Source: Apostichopus japonicus (lineage: Eukaryota; Echinodermata; Holothuroidea; Aspidochirotida; Stichopodidae). Taken from it: DNA of 64,000 bases. The notes under the pieces were generated by a model. It ran no database searches and was not told the origin of the DNA. It saw only the letters and a program-made list of their open reading frames with translations. The stretch's first letter is position 1; every line of letters begins with the position of its first letter. This document shows, in pieces, positions 20,301 through 35,300 of the stretch. The DNA lies in assembly GCF_037975245.1 (NCBI RefSeq), contig NC_092579.1, forward strand, positions 29,349,666 through 29,413,665, read 5' to 3'. A program made the position numbers and the translations under genes.

Positions 20301-23300
20301 TGTAGTTTCTTGTTGTCACCTCCAATTAATTCACATTAATTTTTTCTCCCTGTTTTTCAAAAGGGTTCAATGGATTTCCTGTTAGTTCAGTTTGGCCTAT
20401 GTGTCTTCAAATACGACGGTGCAAAATCAAGGTATGTAATCATCGCTGTGTATTTGAACGACGTTTATACAACTTTTGCTACGAGCTGTTTCTCTTAAAT
20501 TTGCAGATACTTGATGTGTTCTTTGATCCCGCCAATTCCTCCTATTCAAAACCAGACTGTAATAATAATAGATGTCGAAAGCTGGGCACACACTTCGTAT
20601 GGTTTAATGTTTTATAGTTTGTTTAACTTGCACAGGGCAAGCACTTAATACTGGCTACACTCTGCACACAGCAAAGAAAAAGTTCAGAAGCTCATCTGAA
20701 TAGCAGATTTCTTCTTTATAAATCTGGCCATGTGGTGCCCCTACTGGTCGTAACCAAGATCAACTTGACTTTATAGTGACCTATTTTTCTATAGTGGTCC
20801 AGACCATTTAAACTTGCAAGATGCAACTAACCACTCTACACTGAACAACTGAAAATGACTGTTTCTGGTAAACGATTGGTGCTCGGTTTAGTCACGCGCA
20901 AAGTCCTTTCCCTGTGATATATACTATGCTATTATGTATACTATGCTGTATGCATATATCTCCTAATGCTATAGATACAGATCAGCTGTATGCTATGCTG
21001 TGTACTATGCCATGATGTATACTATGTTGTATGCATATATGCTAATGCGATAGATACAAATAAGCTGTGTGCTATGCTATTATGTATACTATGCTGTATG
21101 CATATATATGCTAATGCTATAGATACAGATCAGCTGTATGCTATGCTGTGTGCTATGCCATGATGTATACTATGTTGTATGCATATATGCTAATGCGATA
21201 GATACAAATAAGCTGTGTGCTATGCTATTATGTATACTATGCTGTATGCATATATCTCCTAATGCTATAGATACAGATCAGCTGTATGCTATGCTGTGTG
21301 CTATGCCATGATGTATACTATGTTGTATGCATATATGCTAATGCGATAGATACAAATAAGCTGTGTGCTATGCTATTATGTATACTATGCTGTATGCATA
21401 TATATGCTAATGCTATAGATACAGATCAGCTGTATGCTATGCTGTGTGCTATGCCATGATGTATACTATGTTGTATGCATATATGCTAATGCGATAGATA
21501 CAAATAAGCTGTGTGCTATGCTATTATGTATACTATGCTGTATGCATATATATGCTAATGCTATAGATACAGATCAGCTGTATGCTATGCTGTGTGCTAT
21601 GCCATGATGTATACTATTCTGTATGCATATATGCTAATGCGATAGATACAAATAAGCTGTGTGCTATGCTATTATGTATACTATGCTGTATGCATATATG
21701 CTAATGCGATAGATACAAATAAGCTGTGTGCTGTGCTATTATGTATACTATGCTGTATGCATATATCTGCTAATGCTATACAGATCAGCTGTATGCTATG
21801 CTATGCTGTGTGCTATGCTATGATGTATACTATGTTGTATGCATATATGCTATAGATACAGATTCTTTTTACTTGATTAGCAATGAACCATCTTTTTTAA
21901 CTTTGAAGGCTAGGTCTTTTTTCATTTTCTCCTTGAATTTTCAATTGTTTTTAACACCAGTGTATTTGTCATCTCTCATAGGTACACCGCGTACCCTTTC
22001 AACTTTTATGTATTTCCCCGCCCGGTCAACAGACATGCTCCTGATATCCGATTCCGTTGTCAGGTGAGAAAGAAGCAGTCATGTTGTAAATACAAGTGGC
22101 ATTGTTTCATGCGGATTTGCCTGCTTTTGAAGTATTTTTGCTGTAGGCTAGATGAAAGCAGTATATAGTTTTGATAGTTAAACAAATAGTATACTGTTTA
22201 TATAAACTATCCATGTAAATGTTTGTTCATGTTTTAATCTGACCTTGGAACTGTATTTTTTTGTTGTTCAAATTGTCACAATTTTGTGGATTCTTAAAAT
22301 GAAAGATGAATGTGTTGATGGCATAATCTGTCACTCTGCCAAAATGATCGTAAAAATTTTCTTGAAGTTGAGAACTTGAGACAATGGATGAGTCGTACTC
22401 CTATTATGCTGGTAATATTTCAGCATGTCAAAACTTAGTGACAGAATCATTTATGGCACTGATACAGGCTAAGGTTAATCTGTGCCTCATTATAGTCACA
22501 ATTTAATTTGTTGTTTGGTGCAACAAGCTGCAAGGGTGCGACGTAGACCTTCCTTGTCAACGATTGTACGACTAACTGAACAGTTTTACAGGCGTTGCAA
22601 AATAAGGTACACAAGAGCATTAGATGTCTTGCTCAGTTTTAAGTCACAATGGAAACTTGTGAAGAGAAATATTGTCATAAAAGTTAGAAACATCCTGGAA
22701 ATAGATGAAAAGTGTAAAGGAAAGCCAAAAATGTCTTCCCTAACCCTTCCAAAATCAAAAAGGGTTTTTGAAGCTTAGTAGTGAATTCTTTTTAATAGCA
22801 TATCTAGCAGTTTGTTATGAGGGTCACTTGTGGTCTGCATTTGTGATTTTGCCATCAAATGTCTTAGATAGTCAGGGATCTCTGTTAGGTGACAAATTTA
22901 ACACCTCGCTCAACAAAACTTTACACAATCTGTTTATTTATTCCAGAGCTCCAGTATTGATTTTCTGGCATCCCATAACTTTGATTTCAATAAAGTTTTC
23001 CGCGATGGTAAGTGTTTACTGCGTACTAAAGTAACCTTACCTTTGACCATTGCAATCACATGTTTGATCGTCCAGAATTGCATTGTTCAGCGACTGGTGT
23101 GTTCTGGCTGGATCAATGTGTTTGTAATGTCCTGCTTACTCCCATTTTCTGTGTTCTTTCCATGTTCTTATTAGTCATTAGGGACTTATTTGTCATACTA
23201 ATGAGATGTACAATAGACCAATATCATTTGTCTTTGTGACAGAGCAACTTATGATGAACAACGGCTCTAATGTCTTATTACAAAAGTTCAATCTAAAATA

Positions 23301-26300
23301 TTAAAACCTTTAACACAAAGTTATACTGACATTGATATCAGTTGAACACTTTTGAAAGTCACCTTGAAAATATGGAAAGGAATACAAAGACATAATGAAA
23401 TGGTTTCATAGCCTTGTGACACTATCACAAATTTTACGTTCCAAATGGGGCAAGATTTTCCATAGATAGTGGTGGGAGTTGTTCATCAGAAAAATCTGTA
23501 CCATACAAGCTAACAATGATATTTGCATTGGCTTCTTTTTCCATCCTTGTCTTATCAAATAATTCCTGTAATGATTTTTTCCTTTTCATAGTGTTATTTA
23601 CTACTGGGTTTCCTTCAATAGTTTTGTTGTTGTTGTTGTTGCTAAAATTGCACCTCCAATATCTTGCAATTCTAGCCTGCAATTTATCAGCTTTTCTCAA
23701 AATGTTCCAAAAAAGAGAGGTGAAATTTGTTCGCAAATATGAACAATTCTATACCAGTGTCTGTATGCCGGACGTTAGTAATTTCATCTTCTTGTGACAA
23801 AGAAAATGTCATGGATCTGTAATAGATAATACTGTATTCAAATTACAAACCCTATTTACTTACTCTCTGTTGTACAATGAATAACTCTGTACAGGAATTT
23901 AAAGTGCTTAATTTGTTTTATAGTTGACAGTGAAGTAACATTAATTGTTAACCAATAGGGAAGCTTGTCTCACAAGGCTGTTGATCATTTTGTTGAGCTA
24001 TGAAATGTACTTCTCACTTGCATCATTCTTAGGAGACTGACCTTAAGTAGAGAAACATAAACTCAACAAACATATTGATCTATTATGATGGGGATAAGTG
24101 TCATGTTTAACTTCACCCAAAACAGCTAAGAAAAATATTATTCCATTCTGGAGATAAATATATATAGTTTTTTCACACACAAGGAAGAGGACTTGATCAA
24201 GTCTAAATATGACATCATTGAGCCACATGTGCTACAATTATACATGTCTTTTTATTTTACTTTTTTATTTATTACTATGTTTTGTTTTCTGTGATGGAGA
24301 TTGACATTTTATATTAGGCGCAGTATAAGTCCACATTGATTGATGGAAGAGCACCATGTTTCCTTGACTTTAGCAATAACCAAATCAACCTTTCTTTGAT
24401 TATCTCTCAGGTATTCCATTCTTGACCAACATGGAACAAGAGAGGTTGAAGGACCTTGTGCTGGAACGACATTCCCAGTCAGAGGTTGCCTACAACCCCG
24501 TCGGTGGCACAGGCAAAAGTCCAAAGTTTGTCTCACCGGCTACGAACAAAGCACCGGTGGATGTCCCCGAGGAGGAGAAGGAATTCCTAGAGGGAATATG
24601 GTAAAAAATATGATATTCTTTCTTACATCCATTTAATCTTTGGCAACACATAGACATTTCAAAAACAGAGTTTAAATTCTACATAATATTTCATCATTGG
24701 CTGGTGTCATTCTCTTTCCCTTTTTTTTTTACTATGTGAGAATTAACATTTGATATTAACAATATGCAGTGTCGTGTTTATTAATTTGTACCACTAACAA
24801 CAAGGGCAGAGGTTTGTGTAAAGCAAGTGTAGGTTTTACTTTCAGAACATTTTGTCACCTATGTTCATAAAATCAGAAAAAAAGAAAAAGAAAAGTGATT
24901 TAGCAAGGTTTGCAAAACAGTCAACAAGGCCACACGTAGGCTGAACGAAGGTCTTATGTTGGTTCAGTCTATGTGGACTTGTCTGATCCAATAGGCTAAA
25001 AATGAGAGTTTATTTAGTGTCATTTATTGTATGTGTTTATCTTGTATAAATTAAAACCAGAATCTGGGATAACTTGTTCTCAAATAAAATCTGTGACGTT
25101 TGGAGTCTCAGAAGATACTACGTGCCGCAATCCTGCCTTCTAAAGGAACTGACCAATCTTTTGAAAATTAGCAGTAGCTTATCAAGTCATTACATTCTAA
25201 ATTGACAATTTCATATCAAATAATGACAAGAACTGGATTTCTCATTCATTCCTCATACCCCTCCCCCACCCCCCCTTCCTCACCTACATACCGAGTGTTA
25301 CCTTTGCTCTACTTTTAGATGTATCATGAGTTCCTCATTCCCCTTCCCCCACCCCCTCCCCCGCTTCACCTACATACCCAGTGTTACCTTTGCTCTACTT
25401 TTAGATGTATCATGAGTTCCTCATAGCAATCTCACGGTTTCTTCCTCACAGTAATGATGTCGAGAAGTTTCTACCGGACAAAAAGAAAGCCAATCTGAGT
25501 CTTCCACCTTGCAATGGGTAAGGTTGTCTGAACATTGTCTCTTTATAAATAGATGTCTGTTTAAATTTAAAGCATTTCCTACAATGGTACTGAAGTTATC
25601 TTGTTCTTCACGTAGAATGTTTGAATTTAGGTATTGAAGTTTATCCTTAGTTTGTAGGGTATTTCATTTGATCAGTCCTGTGTTTTTTTGAGAATACAAT
25701 AGTGGGCGTCGTGGTGGTCCAATGGAATTGCCATCTAAGGAATGAAGGGGTTGAGTCATAGCCAGATCATTACGTTGTGTCCTAAGGTGAGGTACTTGAT
25801 CTCGTTTGCCTCTCTTTACCGAGGTGTGTAAGTGGGGACCTGCGAGGTATCTGGTAAATATAGTTTGTGGCTGCATCTGTATTGGATGTCCACTCAGGGG
25901 ACATGTCAATGTGATGCCCTGTAATACCCGGGGAGAGAATATTTGAATTGTCCACACATGGGTGTGACAAGTTACCAGTGACCAGGGAGTTAAATGTTGC
26001 CTTCATACAAGACTATAAACCTTGAAAGTTTAACTTTAGTGTTGTAGACAAATAAGACCTAAAAGTGGATTAATTGATGTACTTTTGAATGAGTTTAAGC
26101 TTGTTCTCATCATGAAATGAAAGCCACGCAAGTTGTTGATGGTAACTCGGTAATGAGCAAAAACACTAGGTCATATTAACTAGCTTTGTGAGTTACCTGC
26201 TTTGAGAAATCATCTGAGGTATGCTTTGAGTAATGGGGGGTTGAGGGTGCTGGTATTACCAAGATCTTCAAGAGGAATACACCAGCGCAAGAGATCTGCT

Positions 26301-29300
26301 AATATGTGTATCTATCTGTCAGTCTCTATGTTTAAGACAATAGATCTTGTGAGGTATGCTTTCTATTGAGAGGGTCTCATTCAGTCAGAGGAACATTATT
26401 GCTCAAAAGCCTCCTACCTCTGAGGTATTCTGTTATATGTTTAACAAATGAACCTCATGTGTGGCTCGTACCTCTGAGGTATTCTGGTATATGTTTAACA
26501 AATGAACCTCATGGGTGGAAGGACAACCTTAAAATTGGGCCCTGTCAGAGTGTCCATTGGGAAGATTGTTTACAAGATGGTGGTGTGTTGGAACTCATGC
26601 CTGATGAGATGGTCACATTTGCCGAGCGGTGTGTATTTGATCATTTGCTACTTAAGTGGCTTCTGTGAGGTAGCTTCAGTCTGTAGGAGTCATGTAGTAC
26701 CTGCTTTTAATGAGTGGATTCTCTGAGCCTTTAACCTTGAGTTTTCAAAAGAACAATATATTTAGTCAAATTTGAAGGAAATATCAAACACAGTCTCTAA
26801 GTATCTTGCGGTTATAGACTTTTCTTTCATCTTTACTTTTCTCTATTTAGTTTTAAGAGGAAGCTAATCTACCAGACCATTTATGCCAAGTAAGTCTCTC
26901 TCTTTCATTTTCTGCTTTTTCTCCTTTTCTTTCCCCTCAGTTTTATTGGTCTTTGCGTTAGTAAAAACAGTCAAACAGCCAAACTAACATTATATTAAAG
27001 AGAGGGCATAAAATATTGTACGAAGCTCTAGAGAGGACATGGTATGTTATTGCGTATGTACGTAATAATACTACGTACGTATGCAATAATGATCACATGC
27101 GTACATAATAATACTACTTACGTACATGATATGTATATATGTGATAATAAGTACACACGTAGTATTATAACAATCGTATGTGATAATTGTTACGTACATA
27201 CGTAGTAATCTAGGCCTACGTACGTAATAATTAGGCCTATGTACATACGTACGTTATATAGCCTATGTTAACACTTGTCTAATGTAAGCAATGATATACT
27301 GCGGATTATATCTTCATTTCAAAGATGCGGGAGAGGGATGAACTTGTTTGTATGTATTTTAGGCACAGGCAAACCTGTAGTGTTAGTGGAACGAACGTAC
27401 CTTTGCTGTCTCCGGCATTTTGTAGTCCGCTCAATCGTTAAACTAAGTTTGACTTCTGTGGTTGGATGATTGATACATGCGAGGTTTACAATCAACGAGA
27501 AGTATTAGTATATTATAATATAGTAATACCGTACAGTAAAGCGTACATATGCAAGTATCTTTCTTGTAGGCCAATATGTAACAGTATCTACGAACTGCTA
27601 CTACCTAGGTATAGTCAACGTAAAATTATCACGTACGTACGTAATATTTATTACGTACATACGTAGTATTATTAGCTACGTACGTAATCAAATTATTATT
27701 GACCCTGTCCCATCTAGAGCTACGTAATATTGCAATGCAGGCAATTTTGAGACAACGAATCGTTTCCATGTTTGGATGTCGGGAAACATATTTTCAAGGA
27801 TAAAGTCACAGGGTCAAAATACTTCTCACATTTGAAGAAATGAAACTTGATTATACGGTCCATACCTCATTTCTGTTACTGACATAAATAGCTTACATTT
27901 TCTGCTTTCTCTGTGGTAAATTTCTTACACTGAACAGAAAATTTTGACTGGAGATTTGAATTTATTTGCAAATACTGCCCTCTATGTTATCTTATTTCTC
28001 TTCCTACCTTGTTCATCAGTATCTACCCAAAATGCAATTTTTTCCTTTTACATTCCAGATGGCCAACTGGTGTTCATTTGGAATCTCATCCTGTTGAGAA
28101 AAGTGTTAGTTTCAGTCTTATAAATATTGCTAAAAAGGGACATCTTGAGAAAACTAAAATTATGTTTCCCATCTTTTATTCTACAATACATATTTTATTT
28201 CATACCATCATTAATACATAGATTCCTTCTGTTACCTATGCCCAAGGAATTAATAATTGTGGTAGGTTTGTGTCAATGTCAGGATCTTCAATGTGATCTA
28301 AACATTTGATATTCCTGCCATGGATAATACAGAGTTTATTCATAAACAAACTCTCAGAGAGGGATTATCCTTAAATTGTAGCAAATATTTTAGCTTTCCT
28401 GAAGATCTCTGTAATTAATCCTTTATTCCAAAACGGCATTCTGGAATATTTCAAAGTTTTTCCATGTTTGAAATGATTTTCATCGTAATGAAACTTAACT
28501 GACGACCAAACATCGTTCGTGGATTTGATTAACAAAACTATCGTGAAAACTACTTTCCGTGTTGACTGAACTAGCTCTGTATAAAAACCACCCAATGTGG
28601 GGGGGTCCTTCACCCTTCTATGTTTGTCTTCACTCACCATTTTTTTTAGAGATTTTTTAGAGGTTTGTATCGCATATCTCATGTTACTTAGAAAACCAGG
28701 GTTGGTCGAAAAAGAACAAAATAACCTGAGGAATGAGAAAAGTAGTAAACTACGCAAGACGCCATTTTCGATTTTTTCTGATTTTATTCACAGAGACTGC
28801 AAAGCATTTGCGTAAACAGAGCATCTCAGGAAGAAAAGAAGAAACTGGATAAGCAGAAACTACAGAATGCCATGGTTTGTATCTTTTAATATCTATTAAG
28901 TTATCATCTTGAAATATTTCGGAGCGGATCTTTGTGTGTGTTCCGTCAAACTTTTTTGGCAATATCTTCACATGTTGAAATCTCATGATGTTCAAATCAC
29001 AGTCGAAGTCTGTGAAGTTTGCTGCAGAACAGATTTCAGCCATTCGTCTAGTCCGAGCTAAGTTTTATTGGCTTTACATAAAATGGGCTAATACTCTCCT
29101 AATTTGGCAATTTAAGAAGTTTTTACGTTCCTCGAGTGGAATTTTACAAGAACGAGTTATTACTCTTTGATGTCGCCATTCTGGGGAGAAGTGAAACCGC
29201 CTGGGTACCTGGGAATGATTGGTTAGGGTTAGAAATGGTTCCTTATTCAATTATATGTTCTGCCTGGGTACCAGGGAATGATGGGATGGGTTAGGGTTAA

Positions 29301-32300
29301 TAATGGCTCCTTATTCAATTATTTGTTCTGCTTGGGAATGATGGGATGGGTTAGGGTTAGAAATGGCTCCTTATTCAATTATATGTTCTGCCTGGGTACC
29401 TGGGGAATGGTGGGAGAGGTTAGGGTTAATAATGGCTCCTTATTCAATTATTTGTTCTGCATGGGTACCTGGGAATGGTGGGAGAGGTTAGGGTTAATAA
29501 TGGCTCCTTATTCAATTATTTGTTCTGCATGGACACTTGGGAATGATGGGATGGGTTAGGGTTAGAAATGGCTCCTTATTCAATTATATGTTCTGCATGG
29601 GTACCTGGGAATGGTGGGAGAGGTTAGGGTTAATAATTGCTCCTTATACAATTATTTGTTCTGCCTGGGTACTTGGAAATGATGGGATGGGTTAGGGTTA
29701 GAAATGGCTCCTTATTCAATTATATGTTCTGCCTGGGTACCTGGGAATGGTGGGAGAGGTTAGGGTTAATAATGGCTCCTTATTCAATTATTTGTTCTGC
29801 ATGGGTACCTGGGAATGATGGGATGGGTTAGGGTTAGAAATGGCTCCTTATTCAAATATTTGTTCTGCCTGGGTACCTGGGAATGGTGGGAGAGGTTAGG
29901 GTTAATAATGGCTCCTTATTCAATTATTTGTTCTGCATGGGTACCTGGGAATGATTGGATGGGTTAGGGTTAGAAATGGCTCCTTATTCAATTATTTGTT
30001 CTGCCTGGGTACCTGGGAATGGTGGGAGAGGTTAGGGTTAATAATGGCTCCTTATTCAATTATTTGTTCTGCTTGGGAATGATGGGATGGGTTAGGGTTA
30101 GAAGTGGCTCCTTATTCAATTATATGTTCTGCCTGGGTACCTGGGAATGGTGGGAGAGGTTAGGGTTAATAATGGCTCCTTATTCAATTATTTGTTCTGC
30201 ATGGGTACCTGGGAATGATGGGATGGGTTAGGGTTAGAAATGGCTCCTTATTCAATTATTTGTTCTGCCTGGGTACCTGGGAATAGTGGGAGAGGTTAGG
30301 GTTAATAATGGCTCCTTATTCAATTATTTGTTCTGCATGGGTACCTGGGAATGATGGGATGGGTTAGGGTTAGAAATGGCTTCTTATTCAATTATTTGTT
30401 CTGCCTGGGTACCTGGGAATGGTGGGAGAGGTTAGGGTTAATAACGGCTCCTTATTCAATTATATGATCTGCATGGGTACCTGGGAATGATTGGATGGGT
30501 TAGGGTTAGAAATGGCTCCTTATTCAATTATTTGTTCTGCCTGGGTACCTGGGAATGGTGGGAGAGGTTAGGGTTAATAATGGCTCCTTATTCAATTATG
30601 ATCTGCATGGGTACCTGGGAATGATTGGATGGGTTAGGGTTAGAAGTGGCTCCTTATTCAATTATATGTTCTGCCTGGGTACCTGGGAATGGTGGGAGAG
30701 GTTAGGGTTAATAATGGCTCCTTATTCAATTATATGATCTGCATGGGTACCTGGGAATGATTGGATGGGTTAGGGTTAGAAGTGGCTCCTTATTCAATTA
30801 TATGTTCTACCTGGGTACCTGGGAATGGTGGGATGGGTTAGGGTTAGAAGTGGCTCCTTATTCAATTATATGATCTGCCTGGGTACCTGGGAATGATGCA
30901 ATCGTCTACCTGGGTACCTGGAAATGATGCAATCGTCTGCCTGGGTACCTGGGAATGATGCAATCGTCTGCCTGGGTACCTGTGGATGTTGGAATGCTTA
31001 CCAAGGGTATCGTTCTTATTCTGCAGGATGAGGTGGAAGAGGCAGCGGGTTTTGCCAAAGTGATTCAGATGCTGTCTTCATCCAAGAGGACCATCGTCGG
31101 CCATAACATGATGCTGGACCTCATGCACACCCTCCATCAGTTCAGTGGAACTCTTCCAGAGGTAAGTTCATCCTCTTTGCTGGAAAGAAGAGACAAAATA
31201 CCTTTCCAGAATAAATTGTGAGGATTTTTTTTCAAAGTTTTGCCAATTAATTTACGCTCATAGGTCAAAACGTTACTGCGAAATTTTCATAGTCGGGTCT
31301 GCCGTTTACAACTTTTCCCTTAAACCTTTCCGTATTTTTTTTGTGCATTATTGTCACAGGCTGTTCTGATCGATTTTTACTAATTAAGGAGGAAGGAAGT
31401 ATTTACAAAAGGAGAGAGAAGTTTGGCAGATAAAACCAGAAGATAAATAAATACATCAATGAAATGACATTAGAGAGGTTGTCATATTGATTCTTGCAAA
31501 CGGATTTCCTGTTTTGATTTATCAGTTTTTTGCTGATTGAAGATCAATTAAAGGCCCTTAAATGTTAGTTTTTGTGTGATTTTGTTTGTTTGATATCATC
31601 TGGAACAGATACTCTTACAGCTTTTAAACTCTTTATGCAAATTATATTGTATAATTATTTAATAAATTTATTAGATATATATTTTGTCACTTTTTCTTCT
31701 CTCTAATTTTTAGACTCTTGCAGAATTCAAATCCATGACAAATGCCGTCTTCAACAAAATCTTTGACACCAAAGTCTTAGCCACAGCTCATCCTATCAAA
31801 GTAAAGTGAAACTTTCATTTTACAATTTAAATATTTATTTTATAATTACCAGTATCCACTTCTTATCTGTAATTGTGCACATTTGAAATAAAAAAGCTGT
31901 CGAGAAATTTAAATATTTCATCTGCAATATTGATTAGGCAAGTAAAGATATAAAAGCAAGATTTTTTTTGTCTCAAGTGCACTGTGAGTGACTTGGGGGG
32001 GGGGGAGTGGTGCTTTTCATGAAAAACTTGTCATCTCAAACCATTTTCACAATTTAAATAATTATTTATAAATTACCAGTAACAACTTCTTATCTGTAAC
32101 TGTGCACATTTGAGAAAAAGCTGTCGAGCACCTTTTAAATATTTTATCTGCAATCTTTAATAGGCAAGTTAAGATATAAAGCAAGACATTTTCATCTCAA
32201 GTGCACTGTGAGTGACTTGGGGTGGAGGAGGGGGGGGGGAATGGATGTGCATGGGTACAAGTAAGGGGGAGGTAATAGACTGAAAGGAGGACAACCTTAC

Positions 32301-35300
32301 AAGTATTTTAGACCCTAAAAAAGTCATCCACATTGCTCTTCATGAAAAACTTGTAATCTCAAAACAAAAAAACAATTAAATGTTGCTCTGTATTTCATCA
32401 ACATTTTTAATTCAGTCTCAAGATCATTTTTTTTTCACAGATTGGGGAAATAAATATAAAATTATAAGTCTTAATGTTTTTTTTTCTTATGAAAAATGCT
32501 ATTTGATTCACAGGATTTAATTCCATTTTCAAGCCTTGCTGAATTGAAATACCTATGTCATCAAGAACCGTTCCGAGTCCCTCACACAGGTAAGACTGGC
32601 TTTCTTGAATTTATTACAGGGTAAAATATGATTGTCAAGTATCGCATAGCAAAGTGCTATGTGCGAGTTGTTAGTTACACCAATGGAAAAATGAAGAACA
32701 GTGTCTGTACATTAGAACCATAGCATTATTAGAGAGACCATATTCATAGCCTTCAAAACTGCTACACTCTGAAATAACTAATTGATGTGGTTTCCTATTG
32801 GGAACTGAAAGTACTTGCGTTTATCGAAAGTACCTTTTTGTGGTGATTTTTCGTCCTTGAATTTTGCACTTTGCACCTTGAAGCAGTTGTCTTTCTTCTT
32901 GCATGTGCTTAATATGCTTATATCAGAAAGTGTCTGAGAGTGACAGGATTCCAACTGAATCGATTTTTTAATAATTGAAAAATTTTTTTAGTTTTGGTGA
33001 AGTGAGTCTTGCAGGATGTCCCAGATGGATCCCTTATAAAGTTTTTGGTATTTTTTTTATAGAAACAACTGAAAGGTTTGATGAGGGGGACAGAAATTTT
33101 CAATCCAATCGGTGTAAATGTAACATATTTGCATAGTGTTGTCTCGCTAGAATAAGGGGTTATTCACTCTATTTACTTTTGTTTTTACAAATACTAGGTT
33201 TTCCACTCTATGTAAAGACATCTGTATAATATATTCAAATCTGAAAGTTTAAGATAAATGTGAGGAATAGCCAGAGGGTATTTACACCCTACCAGCCTCA
33301 AAAAATCCTGCATGTGTTTTTTCATGTATACTTGGGGTTGTCACTGTCACTTTAAGACAAATATCTTGTTGAGTTTGAAAAGTTTGAATACCGATTTTTT
33401 ATGTCTTTGACACTGTTTTGTTTATTCTGTTCTTTTTGCACTATGAGCAAACTTGTATTTGTAAACTCCAGGTAGGAGATATTCTTGCAAAGAGAACAAG
33501 GTGTTATGTCTAATGTCAACAACATTATTGTTGATACTGATGTCTTTTTATCAGTTCATGTCTTCCTATTGGTCAGCTGATTATCTGGACACACCCCCCC
33601 CCAAATAAGATTAACATAAATTGCAGTTGCATTTGGAGTGGAAATATTAAAGTGAACTGAATGTTCATAAAAAGAAACCAATGTGTTATGTCACATATTT
33701 AGCACCATATATTCTAATACTAACTTTCAAGTTTTGTCTTTCTAATGGTCAGTTAAAGTCATTTGGACACACCCCCTCGACTAAAATTAACCTAAATTGC
33801 AGTTGTATTTGGAGTGGAAATATGAAAGTGAACTGAATGTTCTTAAAAGAAGACCAAGGTGTTATGTCACATATTTAACACCGTATTGTCTAAAACTAAC
33901 TATCAAGTTTTGTCTTCCTATTGGTCAGTTAAAGTTATTTGGACACACCCCCTCATCTGAAATTACCATAAATTACAGTTGCATTTGGAGTGGAACTATG
34001 AAAGTGAACTGAATTTTCTTAAAAGGAGACCAACGTGTTATGTCACATATTTAACACCATTTTGTCTAATACTAACTATCAACTTTTATCTTCCTAATGA
34101 TCAGTTAAAGTCATTTAGACACACCCACTCGACTTGAATTAACATAAATTTGTGGCTTCATTTTGACATTTTAATATGAACTGACTATCTGAGTGGATTC
34201 AAATAGAAAGAGAAGCAGACCCAATCGCCTGCCATATTTTAGCATTTGTGATTGAGATCATCAGAGAAGGCCACTCTCCCAACAAATCTTGTCCTATTTA
34301 TTGGGAGATATTCTAGTTTAAATTTAGGCATTTCTTTGAACTGACAATTTTGTGAATCTGTAATGATATTATGTGCAACTCAGAGGTGAAATCTTATAAT
34401 TTTCCCCTTTCGTTTTTCTTTTTCTGTTGTGAGTATTGATACTGAAACCAATGTCATCGTTAGGTCTTACCGGAAAATGCAGCTAAAAAAAAAAATTCCA
34501 ATAAATCAAGGAAACCAGGGCATGAATATTCATGCACGTGGAGCTCCACGATGTCATATTTAGATTTTATCAAGTCTCTCGTCTTTGTTTTTGTGGAAAC
34601 AGTAAACCTGTGATTTCTCTCATGTTGATGATAGGATTCATGTTTCCTGGCTGTAGAGGGTGGGGGAGGGGGTAGGGAGATGGGTAGGGAAAGGAAGGGG
34701 GAGAGGTGTTCATAACAAGTGTCTCAGTTATGTTTGCCCATGATGATGGTTTCGTTTTGCTTCTCCATTTTAAGAAATTGGAGGGACTGCTACACTCTGA
34801 AATAACTAATTAATAACCTTGTGGTTTCCTATTGGGAACTGAAAGTACTTGCGTCCATCGAAATTAGCTTTTTGTGGTTGTTATTCTTCGTCCTTGAATT
34901 TTGTGTTGAAAACTTGAAGCAATTGTCTTTCTTCTTGCATGTGCTTAATATGCTTTATATATCAGAAAGTGTCTGAGAGTTGACAGGATTCCTTAACTGA
35001 AATCGAATATTTAATTTACAGAATAAATAAATAAATTACTTTTGTGAAGTGATTCTTGGAGGATGTCCCAGTTGGATCCCTTGTTAAGTTTTTGGTATTT
35101 TTTTTTATAGAAACAACTGAAAGGTTTGATAAGGGGGACAGAAATTGTTCCAATCCAATCAGTGTAAATGTAACATATTAGCATAATGTTTTCTCACTAG
35201 AATAAGGGGCAATCAATCTATTGACTTTTTTTTTTTTTTTACAAATACTAGGTTTTACCACTCAATGAAAACATATCTGTATTATGTGTTCAAATTTGAA

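Noticed and set aside
21661-22067. Cys/Tyr/Met-rich open frames
   Set aside because: Run through the 148-bp array and into PARN exon 4 in a wrong frame.
24309-24536. Reverse-strand open frame over PARN exon 6
   Set aside because: Antisense shadow of a real exon.
29278-30737. Repeated open frames (MGWVRV, NGSLFNY) that could look like a repeat protein
   Set aside because: They are frames through the 68-bp array, 68 is not a multiple of three, so no frame persists for long; lies inside a PARN intron.
29196-30985. Telomere or interstitial telomere
   Set aside because: TTAGGG occurs only about twice per 68-bp unit and never as a pure run; this is a minisatellite.
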